A DNA stretch of 64,000 nt from positions 1 to 64,000 of the forward strand of contig NZAC01000001.1 in assembly GCA_002686085.1 (NCBI GenBank). The letters are read 5' to 3'. This DNA comes from Roseibacillus sp. (GTDB taxonomy: Bacteria; Verrucomicrobiota; Verrucomicrobiia; Verrucomicrobiales; Akkermansiaceae). Position numbers and translations under genes: made by a program. Shown here piece by piece: positions 8,841 to 16,806 of this stretch (its first letter is position 1; each line of letters starts with the position of its first letter). The notes under the pieces are model-generated. The model was not told where the DNA came from. It was given only the letters and a program-made list of their open reading frames with translations, and did not search any database.

Positions 8841-9827
8841 ATGATCAGATACATCATACTATTTTCAGCGATTTTGGGGCTTTTTGCTTATGGCGAGGAG
8901 GGCCGAAAAACTCCGAGGAAAGCTGGTCAGGAGTTTGTAGACTCTCTTCTTCGCGCGCGGGCTGAAAGTCCCGTGCCGGAGAGTGAAAAAGAATGGGAGG
9001 TGCTGAAAAACAAATGGATGGGTCGAATTAAGGAGGAGTGCTTTTCTGGTTGGCCAAATCGTGCCCGGGCGGATGACTCAAAGGAGGTTTTCCGTGTTGA
9101 GAAGGACGGATTGGCTCTCCGGTGTGTTGAATATTCGAGTATGGGGAGACGCCTCCCTCTTTACGTGGCTCACCGTTCTGGTCTGGAGGACCCTGATCTC
9201 GTCGTCCTGAATCTGCTTGATGCGGCAGCTTGGGAAGATTTCCTGGCGACGATGAGGCCGGGTTTTGAGGAGCAATTAAATAGGTGGGAGTTACCCGAGG
9301 GAGATTTTAAGTCGTTTAAGCAGCACCAAGGGATGTTCAGTTCGTTCAAGTGGGTCATGGCTTATGCTCCGCCGACTGGAGTTGGTCCGACCCAACTGGG
9401 TCCTGAGAAAACGGGAAAGCGAAATCTCAGGCTGCAGGCTGCCGGGCACACGATTGATAGCGTCAGGGTTTGGGACGCCCGAAGGGCGATTCAGACTCTT
9501 CGATCTGCAGGAGAAATGGACCAAGTTTCGCTCTGGCTTCAGGGAAGCGGGAAGATGGCGGGTGTGCTCACCTATGCGTCTCTTTTTGAGCCTGAGATCA
9601 CACGTCTCGATCTTCATAACCTACCCCTCTCCCATAGCGATGGCCCGTTCTTCTATGGCATCCTACAAATCATGGATGTTCCGCAGGCAGTGGCGATTGC
9701 ACTTGAGCGATCAAAAGTGGTCATCTACCAGAAGGGAAAGAAGGGCTGGGAGTATCCCTCTTTAGTGGCCCAGAGGCTTAGTTGGGAGACAAAGCTCCAA
9801 CTCAGGTCGAGGCAAGAGGACGATTAG
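8841..9827 (+). CDS. Exported acetyl-xylan-esterase-related (alpha/beta hydrolase-associated) protein
   Basis: About 328 residues from ATG 8841; the signal peptide is MIRYIILFSAILGLFAYG. The frame is open from 8769, but the extra residues would bury the signal. The C-terminal two thirds has motifs I recognise from the C-terminal half of large planctomycete/verrucomicrobial acetyl-xylan-esterase proteins: LPLYVAHRSGLEDPDLVVLN, MAYAPPTGVGPT, DSVRVWDARRAIQTLRS, GKMAGVLTYASLFEP and LDLHNLPLSH. Here that part stands alone, without the usual N-terminal alpha/beta-hydrolase half. It appears to be a truncated-architecture relative with an alpha/beta fold. Catalytic residues are not clear, so esterase activity is uncertain. 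It follows the glycosidase in the same orientation. Confidence 0.55.
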   Translation: MIRYIILFSAILGLFAYGEEGRKTPRKAGQEFVDSLLRARAESPVPESEKEWEVLKNKWMGRIKEECFSGWPNRARADDSKEVFRVEKDGLALRCVEYSSMGRRLPLYVAHRSGLEDPDLVVLNLLDAAAWEDFLATMRPGFEEQLNRWELPEGDFKSFKQHQGMFSSFKWVMAYAPPTGVGPTQLGPEKTGKRNLRLQAAGHTIDSVRVWDARRAIQTLRSAGEMDQVSLWLQGSGKMAGVLTYASLFEPEITRLDLHNLPLSHSDGPFFYGILQIMDVPQAVAIALERSKVVIYQKGKKGWEYPSLVAQRLSWETKLQLRSRQEDD

Positions 9828-9905
9828 AGGTGGTGGAGGGAATAGTATGAACAGTTCTAGTTGCTTTTCAGCTTGCTGTCGCCATTCCTATTCCCAAAGA
9901 GCGCA

Positions 9906-10376
9906 ATGATTTTCTGGAAGAAAGCACTTCTCTGCATCCTTCTTGTCGAAGTGGTTGGGAATGCCAGTGGGCTAGTGACCTTTGGTTCAATCAAGGATTG
10001 GTATGACATGCTCGAGCGCCCTCCTGGAACGCCGCCGAATGGACTCTTTGGTCCCGTTTGGACCCTTCTTTTTGGCTTGATGGGCTTTGCTCTCGCCTTG
10101 GTGCTTTCCACGGAATTGGGAAAGGATCGGCAGATCGCGCTACGATGGTTTGTGATCCAGTTTCTTTTGAATCTCGCATGGACGCCGGTATTTTTTGGAT
10201 GGCATCGGATGGATGTGGCCCTCGCGGTCATAGGCCTGCTGGTAGTTGCCGTGGCCTTCACGGTCAGGCAATTTGGGAAGGTCCACCGATTCGCGGGATG
10301 GCTGCTGGTTCCGTATCTTCTCTGGGTGGGATATGCTTCTTACCTTAATGCAGGATTCCTGTTGTTAAATACCTAA
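9906..10376 (+). CDS. tspO: TspO/MBR-family membrane protein
   Basis: A 156-residue integral membrane protein with five hydrophobic segments and TspO/MBR hallmarks: RPPGTPPNGLFGPVWTLLF (family form W-x-P-P-x-x-x-F-x-x-V-W), a central LNLAWTPVFFG (family form N-x-x-W-x-x-x-F-F) and a C-terminal VPYLLWVGYASYLNAG (family form P-Y-x-x-W-x-x-x-A-x-x-L-N). TspO proteins bind porphyrins and other hydrophobic ligands; bacterial versions are linked to tetrapyrrole and stress signalling. ATG 9906 is preferred over an upstream in-frame codon at 9861 because it begins directly before the first membrane helix. It has no obvious functional link to its polysaccharide-degrading neighbours. Confidence 0.9.
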   Translation: MIFWKKALLCILLVEVVGNASGLVTFGSIKDWYDMLERPPGTPPNGLFGPVWTLLFGLMGFALALVLSTELGKDRQIALRWFVIQFLLNLAWTPVFFGWHRMDVALAVIGLLVVAVAFTVRQFGKVHRFAGWLLVPYLLWVGYASYLNAGFLLLNT

Positions 10377-10590
10377 GAGAATTCGAGAAGTTCCGAGACG
10401 GTCGCCTCAGGAGCGCTAAATAATTCGCATTTAGAAAATTAGGGGGAATATGCACGAGGAAAAAGTAAGTGGTCCTTGGTGCTGTAGTTGGAGCAGATCC
10501 GGGGAATTCGATCACTCAGATACGTGAGAATTCAGGGCTGGTCTCGGGCCCACGGCGGGTTAAAATCGGGATGTTACTCCAAGTAAGGTT

Positions 10591-11859
10591 ATGCGAAGTC
10601 CCTTGAATCGAAGAACATTCCTCCGCGGGAGTGGTGTAGCGATGGCTCTACCCATGCTTGAGGCAATGATTCCAACAGCGCGGGCAGCGCGCGCCGCCAC
10701 CGGTCCTGTGAAGCGGTTCGTATGCCTCTCCAATAATTATGGAGTCTACCAAAAGGGATTCTTTCCGGATGAGACTCAGGTTGGAGCCGAGTATGAGATG
10801 CCGGAGACCTTGAAGTCCTTGGAGAAACACCGGAAGGATTTTACCGTTTTTTCCAACCTCGATCACGGTTTTACCGGCGGGCATCAGGGGGTGCCGGTTC
10901 TTCTGAGTGGAGTGCGGCCGGTGCTTGCCCATAACTATGCTGAGGGCAACATTAGTCTCGATCAGAAGTTGGCAGAGTATCATGGCGCTGCGACTCGGTT
11001 CCCTTCGATGACTCTGGGAGTGAGGGAACGTAATCTTTTGAGTTTTACACGGACTGGGGTGCAAGTGCCTTCCATTGACATGAAGGCGGCCTATCGTGCG
11101 ATGTTCCTTGAAGATAGCGCAGAGAAAAAAGCCTCTTCGGGAGAGCGCTTTAAGCGGCACTCTAGCATTCTGGATGTGGTTGGAGAGCAGGCCAAGAGTT
11201 TGAACAGGCAGCTGGGAAAACAGGATCAGAGAAAGCTCGAGGAGTATTTCGACTCTGTGCGGACCATGGAAAAGAAAATCATCCAGCAGGAGCCCTGGCT
11301 TGAGAGGCCAAAACCGACGACAGATGTCAAGGAGCCCAATCCCGGGAACGGAACTGCGGAGCAATTGAAGGTCATGATCGAGATGATCGCGTTGGCTTTG
11401 CAGACGGATTCTACGAGGGCCATCACAATGGTGAGCGGGTTTGCCAACGGAGATTTTGGATTGAATGGAGGCTACCACGGGTTTTCCCACCACGGGGAAA
11501 GACCTGAGCCCGTTGCGGCTCTCAAAAAGATTGAGGGTTACCAGATTTCGATGATGTCATATCTGATTGATTTGCTGAAGGAGCAAGAAGACCCCATTAA
11601 TGGAGGTACTCTTTTCGACCACACAGCGGTTCTATTTGGATGCGGGATGGCCGCAGGCACGCATCAGACGAAGAATCTCCCGCTTGTCCTTGCAGGGGGT
11701 GGCTTCAAGCATGGAGAGCACAAGGTTTACCCGAAAGAGGAGATTCAACGGGTTCCCGCCGCAAATCTGCTTCTCTCTATTCTGCAGAATAGTGGGCTCG
11801 AAGTGGACCAGTTTGGCTCTAGTTCGGGGACGCTCCGCGGGCTTGAGTGGAAGGCGTAA
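10591..11859 (+). CDS. DUF1552 protein, TAT-exported, first copy
   Basis: A 422-residue DUF1552 protein. The N terminus has a twin-arginine signal (NRRTFLRGSG, then the hydrophobic VAMALPMLEAMIP and an A-R-A cleavage-like site). Conserved segments include FVCLSNNYGVY near the start, DHGFTGGHQG, SLDQKLAEYHG, TRAITMVSGFANGDFG, a HGFSHHG histidine cluster and VLFGCGMAAGTHQTKNLPLVLAGGG. No biochemical function is established for the family. It is almost always found beside DUF1592/1588-type cytochrome-like proteins in PVC bacteria, as here, where one starts 40 bp downstream. The C-terminal half resembles the alkaline-phosphatase/sulfatase-like fold of DUF1501 proteins, but I see no clear metal site. 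The start is ATG 10591 with a weak AAGTAAGG Shine-Dalgarno just upstream. Confidence 0.88.
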   Translation: MRSPLNRRTFLRGSGVAMALPMLEAMIPTARAARAATGPVKRFVCLSNNYGVYQKGFFPDETQVGAEYEMPETLKSLEKHRKDFTVFSNLDHGFTGGHQGVPVLLSGVRPVLAHNYAEGNISLDQKLAEYHGAATRFPSMTLGVRERNLLSFTRTGVQVPSIDMKAAYRAMFLEDSAEKKASSGERFKRHSSILDVVGEQAKSLNRQLGKQDQRKLEEYFDSVRTMEKKIIQQEPWLERPKPTTDVKEPNPGNGTAEQLKVMIEMIALALQTDSTRAITMVSGFANGDFGLNGGYHGFSHHGERPEPVAALKKIEGYQISMMSYLIDLLKEQEDPINGGTLFDHTAVLFGCGMAAGTHQTKNLPLVLAGGGFKHGEHKVYPKEEIQRVPAANLLLSILQNSGLEVDQFGSSSGTLRGLEWKA

Positions 11860-11899
11860 TTATCAGTTAAGAGGCTTCCGCTCCCAGCAAACCTATCCG

Positions 11900-14800
11900 A
11901 TGCTCGTACGGCTGTTTGCCATCGTAATTGTCTCGCTGAGCTTTTCTCCCGGGCTGGTGGCTGAGAATAGTCTTGGTGCAATTCGCCCGTTTTTGAAAGA
12001 ATACTGCATCGATTGTCATGGGGCGGAAAAGCAGAAGGGGGATTATCGCTTCGATACCCTGAAAACCGATCTTTCGGATATTGAGACTCTGGAGACCTGG
12101 CAGAATATTCTCGATCAGCTCAATCTTGGGGAAATGCCGCCCCGTAAGAGCCTCCAGCCGTCAAAAGAGGAATGGTCTCCGGTCGTTCATCAGCTCACGG
12201 AAGAACTTTCTTCGTTTTATGCGAAGATGCGCAGCACAGGTGGGCGCACCGTCATCCGGCGTCTGAATCGCCATGAGCTACGAAATACTTTGCGAGATCT
12301 CCTCTATCTCGATGGGCCGCAATACAGGCCCGATGCAGCGGGATCCCGTCTCGTTGATAACAATGGGAATGGGAGCGTAGAGCGAACGGGCAATGATCCC
12401 CTGAGATTTTTCCCGGAGGATGAGCAGGAGGATGGCTTCTTTAACCTCGGAGATCATCTGGTGATGTCGGACTTTCTCCTGAAGCTGACGCTAGGCGCGG
12501 TGGAGGAGACTTTGGAGCAGGCGACCAAGCTCGGAACGCGGCCCGAGGCGAAGGCTCATCAGTTCACAGGGCATTTGATTAAAGGTAAGGGGCGCAATCT
12601 GATTGAGGCAGTTTCTCGGGAATTAGAGGATAGCTACGAAATGATGGCGGTGGGATATGAGCGTTTCGGTAGAGTAGCGCCCACTGATTTACGCGGTGGT
12701 GTGGGTCTCTCGGGGAGATACCGGATCACACTGGAAGTATCGGGACATAATCCCCGGCACCCATGGGAAGAGACCGTGAAGGTTGATGCGAAAGATCCGT
12801 TTCAACTGTGCTTGAACATTGCGGATACAAAAAATGGAGGGCTTGCGGGACCAACTTCCACACCCGAGGCATTGTGGTCGGTTCCTTCCGATGGTAGTAA
12901 AAAGGTGTTCAGCCATGAGGTCTGGATGGATAAGACTTGGACGCCCTGGCTGGGGTGGGAGAATGGTCCCACCGAAAAAGTTGTCCGACCGGAAAAGATC
13001 GTGGAGGATTATCTTCCGGCGAAGTTCTTTAAACGACCCGACAAAAAAGCCGATAAAGAGGGACATGACGATTGGGGGATGAATATGGCGCGCCTCCTTT
13101 TCGAGGGAGGGTATCGTGGGCCTCATCTCAGGATTCATAGCCTTAAGGTGGAGCCCGTTGTGGGAGCGTGGCCTCCCCGGAGCCATACGGCTCTTTATGG
13201 TTCGTCCTCAGGAGAAGAAGAGGAAATCCGAAATCTTCTTCTGTCCTTCGCAGAGAGGTGTTTCCGACGCCCGGTGCAGGCTGATGAGATAGAGCCTTAC
13301 GTGCAGCTGGTGCTTAAGCAACAGGCTGGTCCGGTGGTGAAGGTTGCGGGTGGCATCAAGAATCTTCGTTACCGGGTCTATGAGGGGAAATGGGACAAGC
13401 TTCCGGATTTTGATGCCCTCAAGCCGGTTTCTAATGGTGCGTTACCAAAGGGCTTCATCGATATAGGGGCCTCGGGAAGAAAGGAGTATTTTGGTATGGT
13501 ATTCGAAGGGCTGATTGAGGCCCCCAGGGCGGGTGAGTATCTCTTCGAAATGGCGTCGGATGATGGAGCCAGACTGCTCGTTGAGGGGCAAGAGGTCATC
13601 TTGCATGACGGCTTGCACGGCCCTGAATTGAAGAAGGGTAAGATAGAACTCGGCGAGGGGGAGCATGTGATCCGGGTCGAATATTTCGCTTATGGGGGAA
13701 ACAACAGTTTCCGGGCTGGATGGAGTGGAGCGAATTCAACTCACGTTAAGCTCTCAAAAGATCCCTTGCACAATGTGGCTCAGCCCAAAAAGTCAAAAGA
13801 GGCGGTGCCGCCCTATATAAGGGCCATGCAGGATGGATACGCTGCGCTCATGTGCTCTCCTCAGTTTCTCTACCTTAAGGAGGATTCTGGGGCGCTTAAT
13901 GATTACGCCCTTGCTTCGCGTCTAAGCTATTTTCTCTGGTCCTCAATGCCGGATCAGATTCTCATGGACTTGGCGGCGAAGGGGAAACTCCGGAATCCTA
14001 CTGAGCTTGATCGTCAGGTGGAGCGAATGCTTCGGGACCCGAGGGCGGCAGCCTTCGTCAGGCATTTTCCGTCAGCGTGGCTGCGGATGGATAAGCTTGG
14101 TAAGATGCCTCCTTCAGGTGGAGATTATCAGTTTTACAAGAATCTCAGGGTGGAACCTTTGCTCATGAAGCAGGTGACTGCCTACTTTGAAGATATTCTT
14201 GAGAGAAATGGACGTATTGAGGAGTTCATCGACGGGGACTATACCTTCATGAATCAGACGCTGGCGAAATGGATCTACCGCCGGGAGGGGATTCGGGGGG
14301 AGCGCCTACGCAAGGTGAAGTTGGAGGATCCCCGGCGTGGTGGAATCTTTACTCAGCCGGGGGTCATGACCGCAACCGCCAATGGGGTGGAGACCTCACC
14401 GGTTATCCGAGGAGTCTGGATTCTTGACAACGTGCTTGGGACTCCCCCTTCTCCGGCCCCACCGGATGTCGAGCCGCTTCCCACCGACACTCGCGAGGCT
14501 ACCACCATACGAGAGTTGCTGGATCTGCACCGAGCGAATGAAGCGTGCGATAGCTGTCACCGCAAAATTGACCCTATGGGGTTCGCTTTTGAAAACTTCG
14601 ATGTGGTGGGGCGTTGGCGGGACCGCTACAGGGGGGCAAACGGTCCAATTGATACGGTGACGACTCTTTCAAGTGGGAGAGAGATCAAAGACATCGTGGA
14701 GTTCAAGAGCATGTTGATGGAAAGGAAGGAGCTTATTACGAGAAACCTCGCGAAGAAGATGCTTACCTATGCTACGGGGAGGAAGCTTGAAGCTGTAGAC

Positions 14801-14905
14801 CGTGGTGAGCTCGACCGGATTACTGCGGAATTGGAGAAAAGGGACAATCGTCTCCGTGAACTAGTCCGACTGGTTGTGAGGAGCCAAATCTTTCTGAAGA
14901 ATTAA
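11900..14905 (+). CDS. Secreted DUF1587/1592/1588/1585 protein, c-type cytochrome-like, with PA14-like insert
   Basis: 1001 residues from ATG 11900, which gives the signal peptide MLVRLFAIVIVSLSFSPGLVA; the frame runs on from 11600 inside the upstream gene. C36-I-D-C39-H40 (planctomycete-type cytochrome c domain) comes first, followed by the DUF1587 block (RLNRHELRNTLRDLL). About residues 490-625 contain a PA14-like module (FEMASDDGARLLVEGQEVI, then DGLHGPE), a fold often involved in carbohydrate binding. DUF1595/1592 follows (YALASRLSYFLWSSMPD), then DUF1588 with a second heme-type motif C883-D-S-C886-H887 and DPMGFAFENFD, and finally DUF1585 (LAKKMLTYATGR). Family function is unknown; a secreted redox role on polymers is inferred from CxxCH motifs and carbohydrate-binding modules. 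Its partner is the DUF1552 protein upstream. Confidence 0.9.
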   Translation: MLVRLFAIVIVSLSFSPGLVAENSLGAIRPFLKEYCIDCHGAEKQKGDYRFDTLKTDLSDIETLETWQNILDQLNLGEMPPRKSLQPSKEEWSPVVHQLTEELSSFYAKMRSTGGRTVIRRLNRHELRNTLRDLLYLDGPQYRPDAAGSRLVDNNGNGSVERTGNDPLRFFPEDEQEDGFFNLGDHLVMSDFLLKLTLGAVEETLEQATKLGTRPEAKAHQFTGHLIKGKGRNLIEAVSRELEDSYEMMAVGYERFGRVAPTDLRGGVGLSGRYRITLEVSGHNPRHPWEETVKVDAKDPFQLCLNIADTKNGGLAGPTSTPEALWSVPSDGSKKVFSHEVWMDKTWTPWLGWENGPTEKVVRPEKIVEDYLPAKFFKRPDKKADKEGHDDWGMNMARLLFEGGYRGPHLRIHSLKVEPVVGAWPPRSHTALYGSSSGEEEEIRNLLLSFAERCFRRPVQADEIEPYVQLVLKQQAGPVVKVAGGIKNLRYRVYEGKWDKLPDFDALKPVSNGALPKGFIDIGASGRKEYFGMVFEGLIEAPRAGEYLFEMASDDGARLLVEGQEVILHDGLHGPELKKGKIELGEGEHVIRVEYFAYGGNNSFRAGWSGANSTHVKLSKDPLHNVAQPKKSKEAVPPYIRAMQDGYAALMCSPQFLYLKEDSGALNDYALASRLSYFLWSSMPDQILMDLAAKGKLRNPTELDRQVERMLRDPRAAAFVRHFPSAWLRMDKLGKMPPSGGDYQFYKNLRVEPLLMKQVTAYFEDILERNGRIEEFIDGDYTFMNQTLAKWIYRREGIRGERLRKVKLEDPRRGGIFTQPGVMTATANGVETSPVIRGVWILDNVLGTPPSPAPPDVEPLPTDTREATTIRELLDLHRANEACDSCHRKIDPMGFAFENFDVVGRWRDRYRGANGPIDTVTTLSSGREIKDIVEFKSMLMERKELITRNLAKKMLTYATGRKLEAVDRGELDRITAELEKRDNRLRELVRLVVRSQIFLKN

Positions 14906-14998
14906 TCGTATTCATGAAGTCGCGCTGATTTTCTTTTAGTTGGTAGGGTCGTGGGCTTTCACTTACGTTTCTACTCAGCTCTCTGCCGGTCTGATCTC

Positions 14999-15910
14999 AT
15001 GATTCTAGCACGACTTGTTCTTCTATGCTTGCTGGTGCAGGCGCCCGTGGTGGAGGCGCTGGAGCCGGGTCCTGAAGGGTCAATCGTAGAGCAGACTACG
15101 GTTGAGAAGATTTACCGGGGAGTCGTTTTTGCGGAGGTGGACGATATCCAATTGAGCTTGGATGTATATCTCCCGAAGAAAAAGGGGAGTAGGCCCCATC
15201 TGGTTGTCTTTTTTCATGGAGGGTCATGGCGGTCCGGGTCCAAGGAGAGTTGTCAGGTGCGGTGGCTTGTCCGGCATGGGTATGCCGTGGCGAGTGTCGG
15301 TTACCGCAAGAGTCATGCTGCCAAATTCCCTGTCATTCTGCATGACTGCAAAGGGGCGATCCGTTTTCTACGGGCGCGTGCGGATGCGCTGGGGTTTCAG
15401 GCAGAGCGGGTCGCGGTGGCGGGAGCATCTGCAGGCGGACATCTCGCCTTGCTTCTGGCCACTACGGGGGGTGTTGAAGAGTTAGAAGGATCCGTTGGAG
15501 GTCACCTCGAGTATTCGAGCAGGGTTCAGCTTGGCCTCGGAATGTATAGTCCTACGGATCTTCATCATGATGCCATTACAGCTCCAGATCGTTGGGATAA
15601 GCCCGCGAGTTCCCTCTTCCAGCTTCTCGGGGGTAAGCCCTCGGAGAAGGTCGCTCTTGTGCGCAAGGCCAGTGTGACGAGCCACATCACATCGGATGAT
15701 CCGCCAGTTCTTTTTCTTGTAGGTGGGGCTGATCAGCCGGAGCGGATAGAGCACGGCAAAAGGCTCAAGGCCGCCTACGATAAGGCAGGGCTGCAGGCCG
15801 TGCTGCAAATCATCCCGGGAGCAGGTCACGGGGGTCCTGAATTTCGCGATGAACAGCGTGCGGCGCTGATCCTCGAAATGCTAGACGAGGAGCTTGCGGG
15901 TCGACCTTGA
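14999..15910 (+). CDS. Exported alpha/beta hydrolase (esterase/lipase, BD-FAE/COG0657 type)
   Basis: 303 residues from ATG 14999, giving the signal peptide MILARLVLLCLLVQAPVVEA. It has the classic order of an alpha/beta-hydrolase esterase: oxyanion-hole motif FFHGGSW, then GYAVASVGYR, nucleophile elbow GASAGGH (G-x-S-x-G), a late acid-residue segment PPVLFLVGGADQPE and the final catalytic His in PGAGHGG. Such esterases in polysaccharide loci deacetylate or cleave ester-linked substituents on polysaccharides. The substrate is not determinable. It lies 93 bp after the DUF1592 gene and converges on the peroxiredoxin gene with a 27-bp gap. Confidence 0.88.
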   Translation: MILARLVLLCLLVQAPVVEALEPGPEGSIVEQTTVEKIYRGVVFAEVDDIQLSLDVYLPKKKGSRPHLVVFFHGGSWRSGSKESCQVRWLVRHGYAVASVGYRKSHAAKFPVILHDCKGAIRFLRARADALGFQAERVAVAGASAGGHLALLLATTGGVEELEGSVGGHLEYSSRVQLGLGMYSPTDLHHDAITAPDRWDKPASSLFQLLGGKPSEKVALVRKASVTSHITSDDPPVLFLVGGADQPERIEHGKRLKAAYDKAGLQAVLQIIPGAGHGGPEFRDEQRAALILEMLDEELAGRP

Positions 15911-15937
15911 GGGTTTTGCCGGTAGAGGCTGGCTGGA

Positions 15938-16564
15938 TTACAGTCCCTTGGCGTTTTCTGAAAGGTAGTCGGCGAGTTTTGAGGGGTCAGCGGGTGTGAA
16001 GGCTGCCTTGTCCTTGTTCCATCCAGCGGGACATACTTGGCCATTTTCCTCAAAAAACTGGAGCCCCTCAATAGTGCGAATCACCTCGTCCAGGTTCCGT
16101 CCAAGGGGTTCATCGTTGACGGTCATGCTCCGGATGATTCCTTTCTGGTCGATGATGAAAGTGGCGCGCATGGCAACTCCTGCAGGGTAGTAAGACTCCC
16201 CCCCGTCACTTTCAATGCCATAGGATTGGCAGATGGCGTGGCTGAGATCTGCTGCGAGAGTGTAGTCTACTTGGCCGATGCCACCGCTATCGACATCTGT
16301 ATTTCTCCATGCGTTATGAGTCCAGTGGGAGTCGATCGATACTCCAACAACTTCTACCCCTAAGTCACGAAATGTGTCTATTCGGTTATTCAGGCTGATC
16401 AATTCGGTTGGACATACAAAGGTGAAATCCATCGGGTAAAAGAAGAGAACAGCGTACTTTCCGGCAATCGCGGAACTGAAATTATAATCTTCGACCACTT
16501 CACCATTTCCCATGACTGCTTGGGTGGTAAAGTCCGGGGCTGTTTTTCCTACGAGTGTAGTCAT
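15938..16564 (-). CDS. Typical 2-Cys peroxiredoxin (AhpC/TSA family)
   Basis: 208 residues on the minus strand. The peroxidatic Cys is C51 in DFTFVCPTE and the resolving Cys is C178 in GQVCPAGW, as in typical 2-Cys peroxiredoxins of the AhpC/Prx1 group. The intermediate motif DSHWTHNAWRNT and the YPAGVAMRATFIID strand are also family-typical. Role: cytoplasmic reduction of hydrogen peroxide and alkyl hydroperoxides using thioredoxin or AhpF-like donors. The frame extends upstream to 16690, but residues before MTTLVGKTAPDF do not match the family, so I place the start at 16564. No AhpF or OxyR gene is adjacent. It is divergent from purC across 242 bp. Confidence 0.93.
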   Translation of the reverse strand: MTTLVGKTAPDFTTQAVMGNGEVVEDYNFSSAIAGKYAVLFFYPMDFTFVCPTELISLNNRIDTFRDLGVEVVGVSIDSHWTHNAWRNTDVDSGGIGQVDYTLAADLSHAICQSYGIESDGGESYYPAGVAMRATFIIDQKGIIRSMTVNDEPLGRNLDEVIRTIEGLQFFEENGQVCPAGWNKDKAAFTPADPSKLADYLSENAKGL

Positions 16565-16806
16565 TGGTAGAATTCGTTCTGTTGCTCTTTGTGAAGTTAG
16601 CTGCTGATGGGCTAGGGCACGGGAGGATCCGTGTCCGGTGGAGAAAGTAGCACTTCCTGCGGGTATGGCAATGTTAGCAACTGTGAACAAGTGGGAGAAA
16701 TTGGATGGCCGATATGGGGGCTGGCCCGCTCATTTTCTCTCGGGCGAACTTTCCGCTCCCCTCGCGGGCATCCAGAATGTAGCAGTTTAGCAACTGGATT
16801 AAATCT
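16565..16806. other. Divergent intergenic region between peroxiredoxin gene and purC, with a stable hairpin
   Basis: This 242-bp region must hold promoters for both genes. I see a hairpin at 16615-16636 with arms GGGCACGG and CCGTGTCC around a 6-nt loop (one G-U pair), and a GGCC/GGCC repeat near 16707. There is no convincing sigma-70 pair, no match to a purine riboswitch core and no small ORF. Whether the hairpin is an operator or RNA structure is unknown. Confidence 0.35.

Noticed and set aside
10416-10434. CTAAAT/ATTTAG inverted repeat after tspO as a terminator
   Set aside because: The stem is AT-rich, only 6 bp, and not followed by a T-run.
10450-10527. Small ORF of about 25 codons (MHEEKVSGPW...) after tspO
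   Set aside because: The Shine-Dalgarno-like AGGGGG is only 3 nt from the ATG and the peptide resembles nothing known.
16565-16806. Purine riboswitch upstream of purC
   Set aside because: The conserved junction and loop sequences of the purine riboswitch are not present; only a generic hairpin was found.
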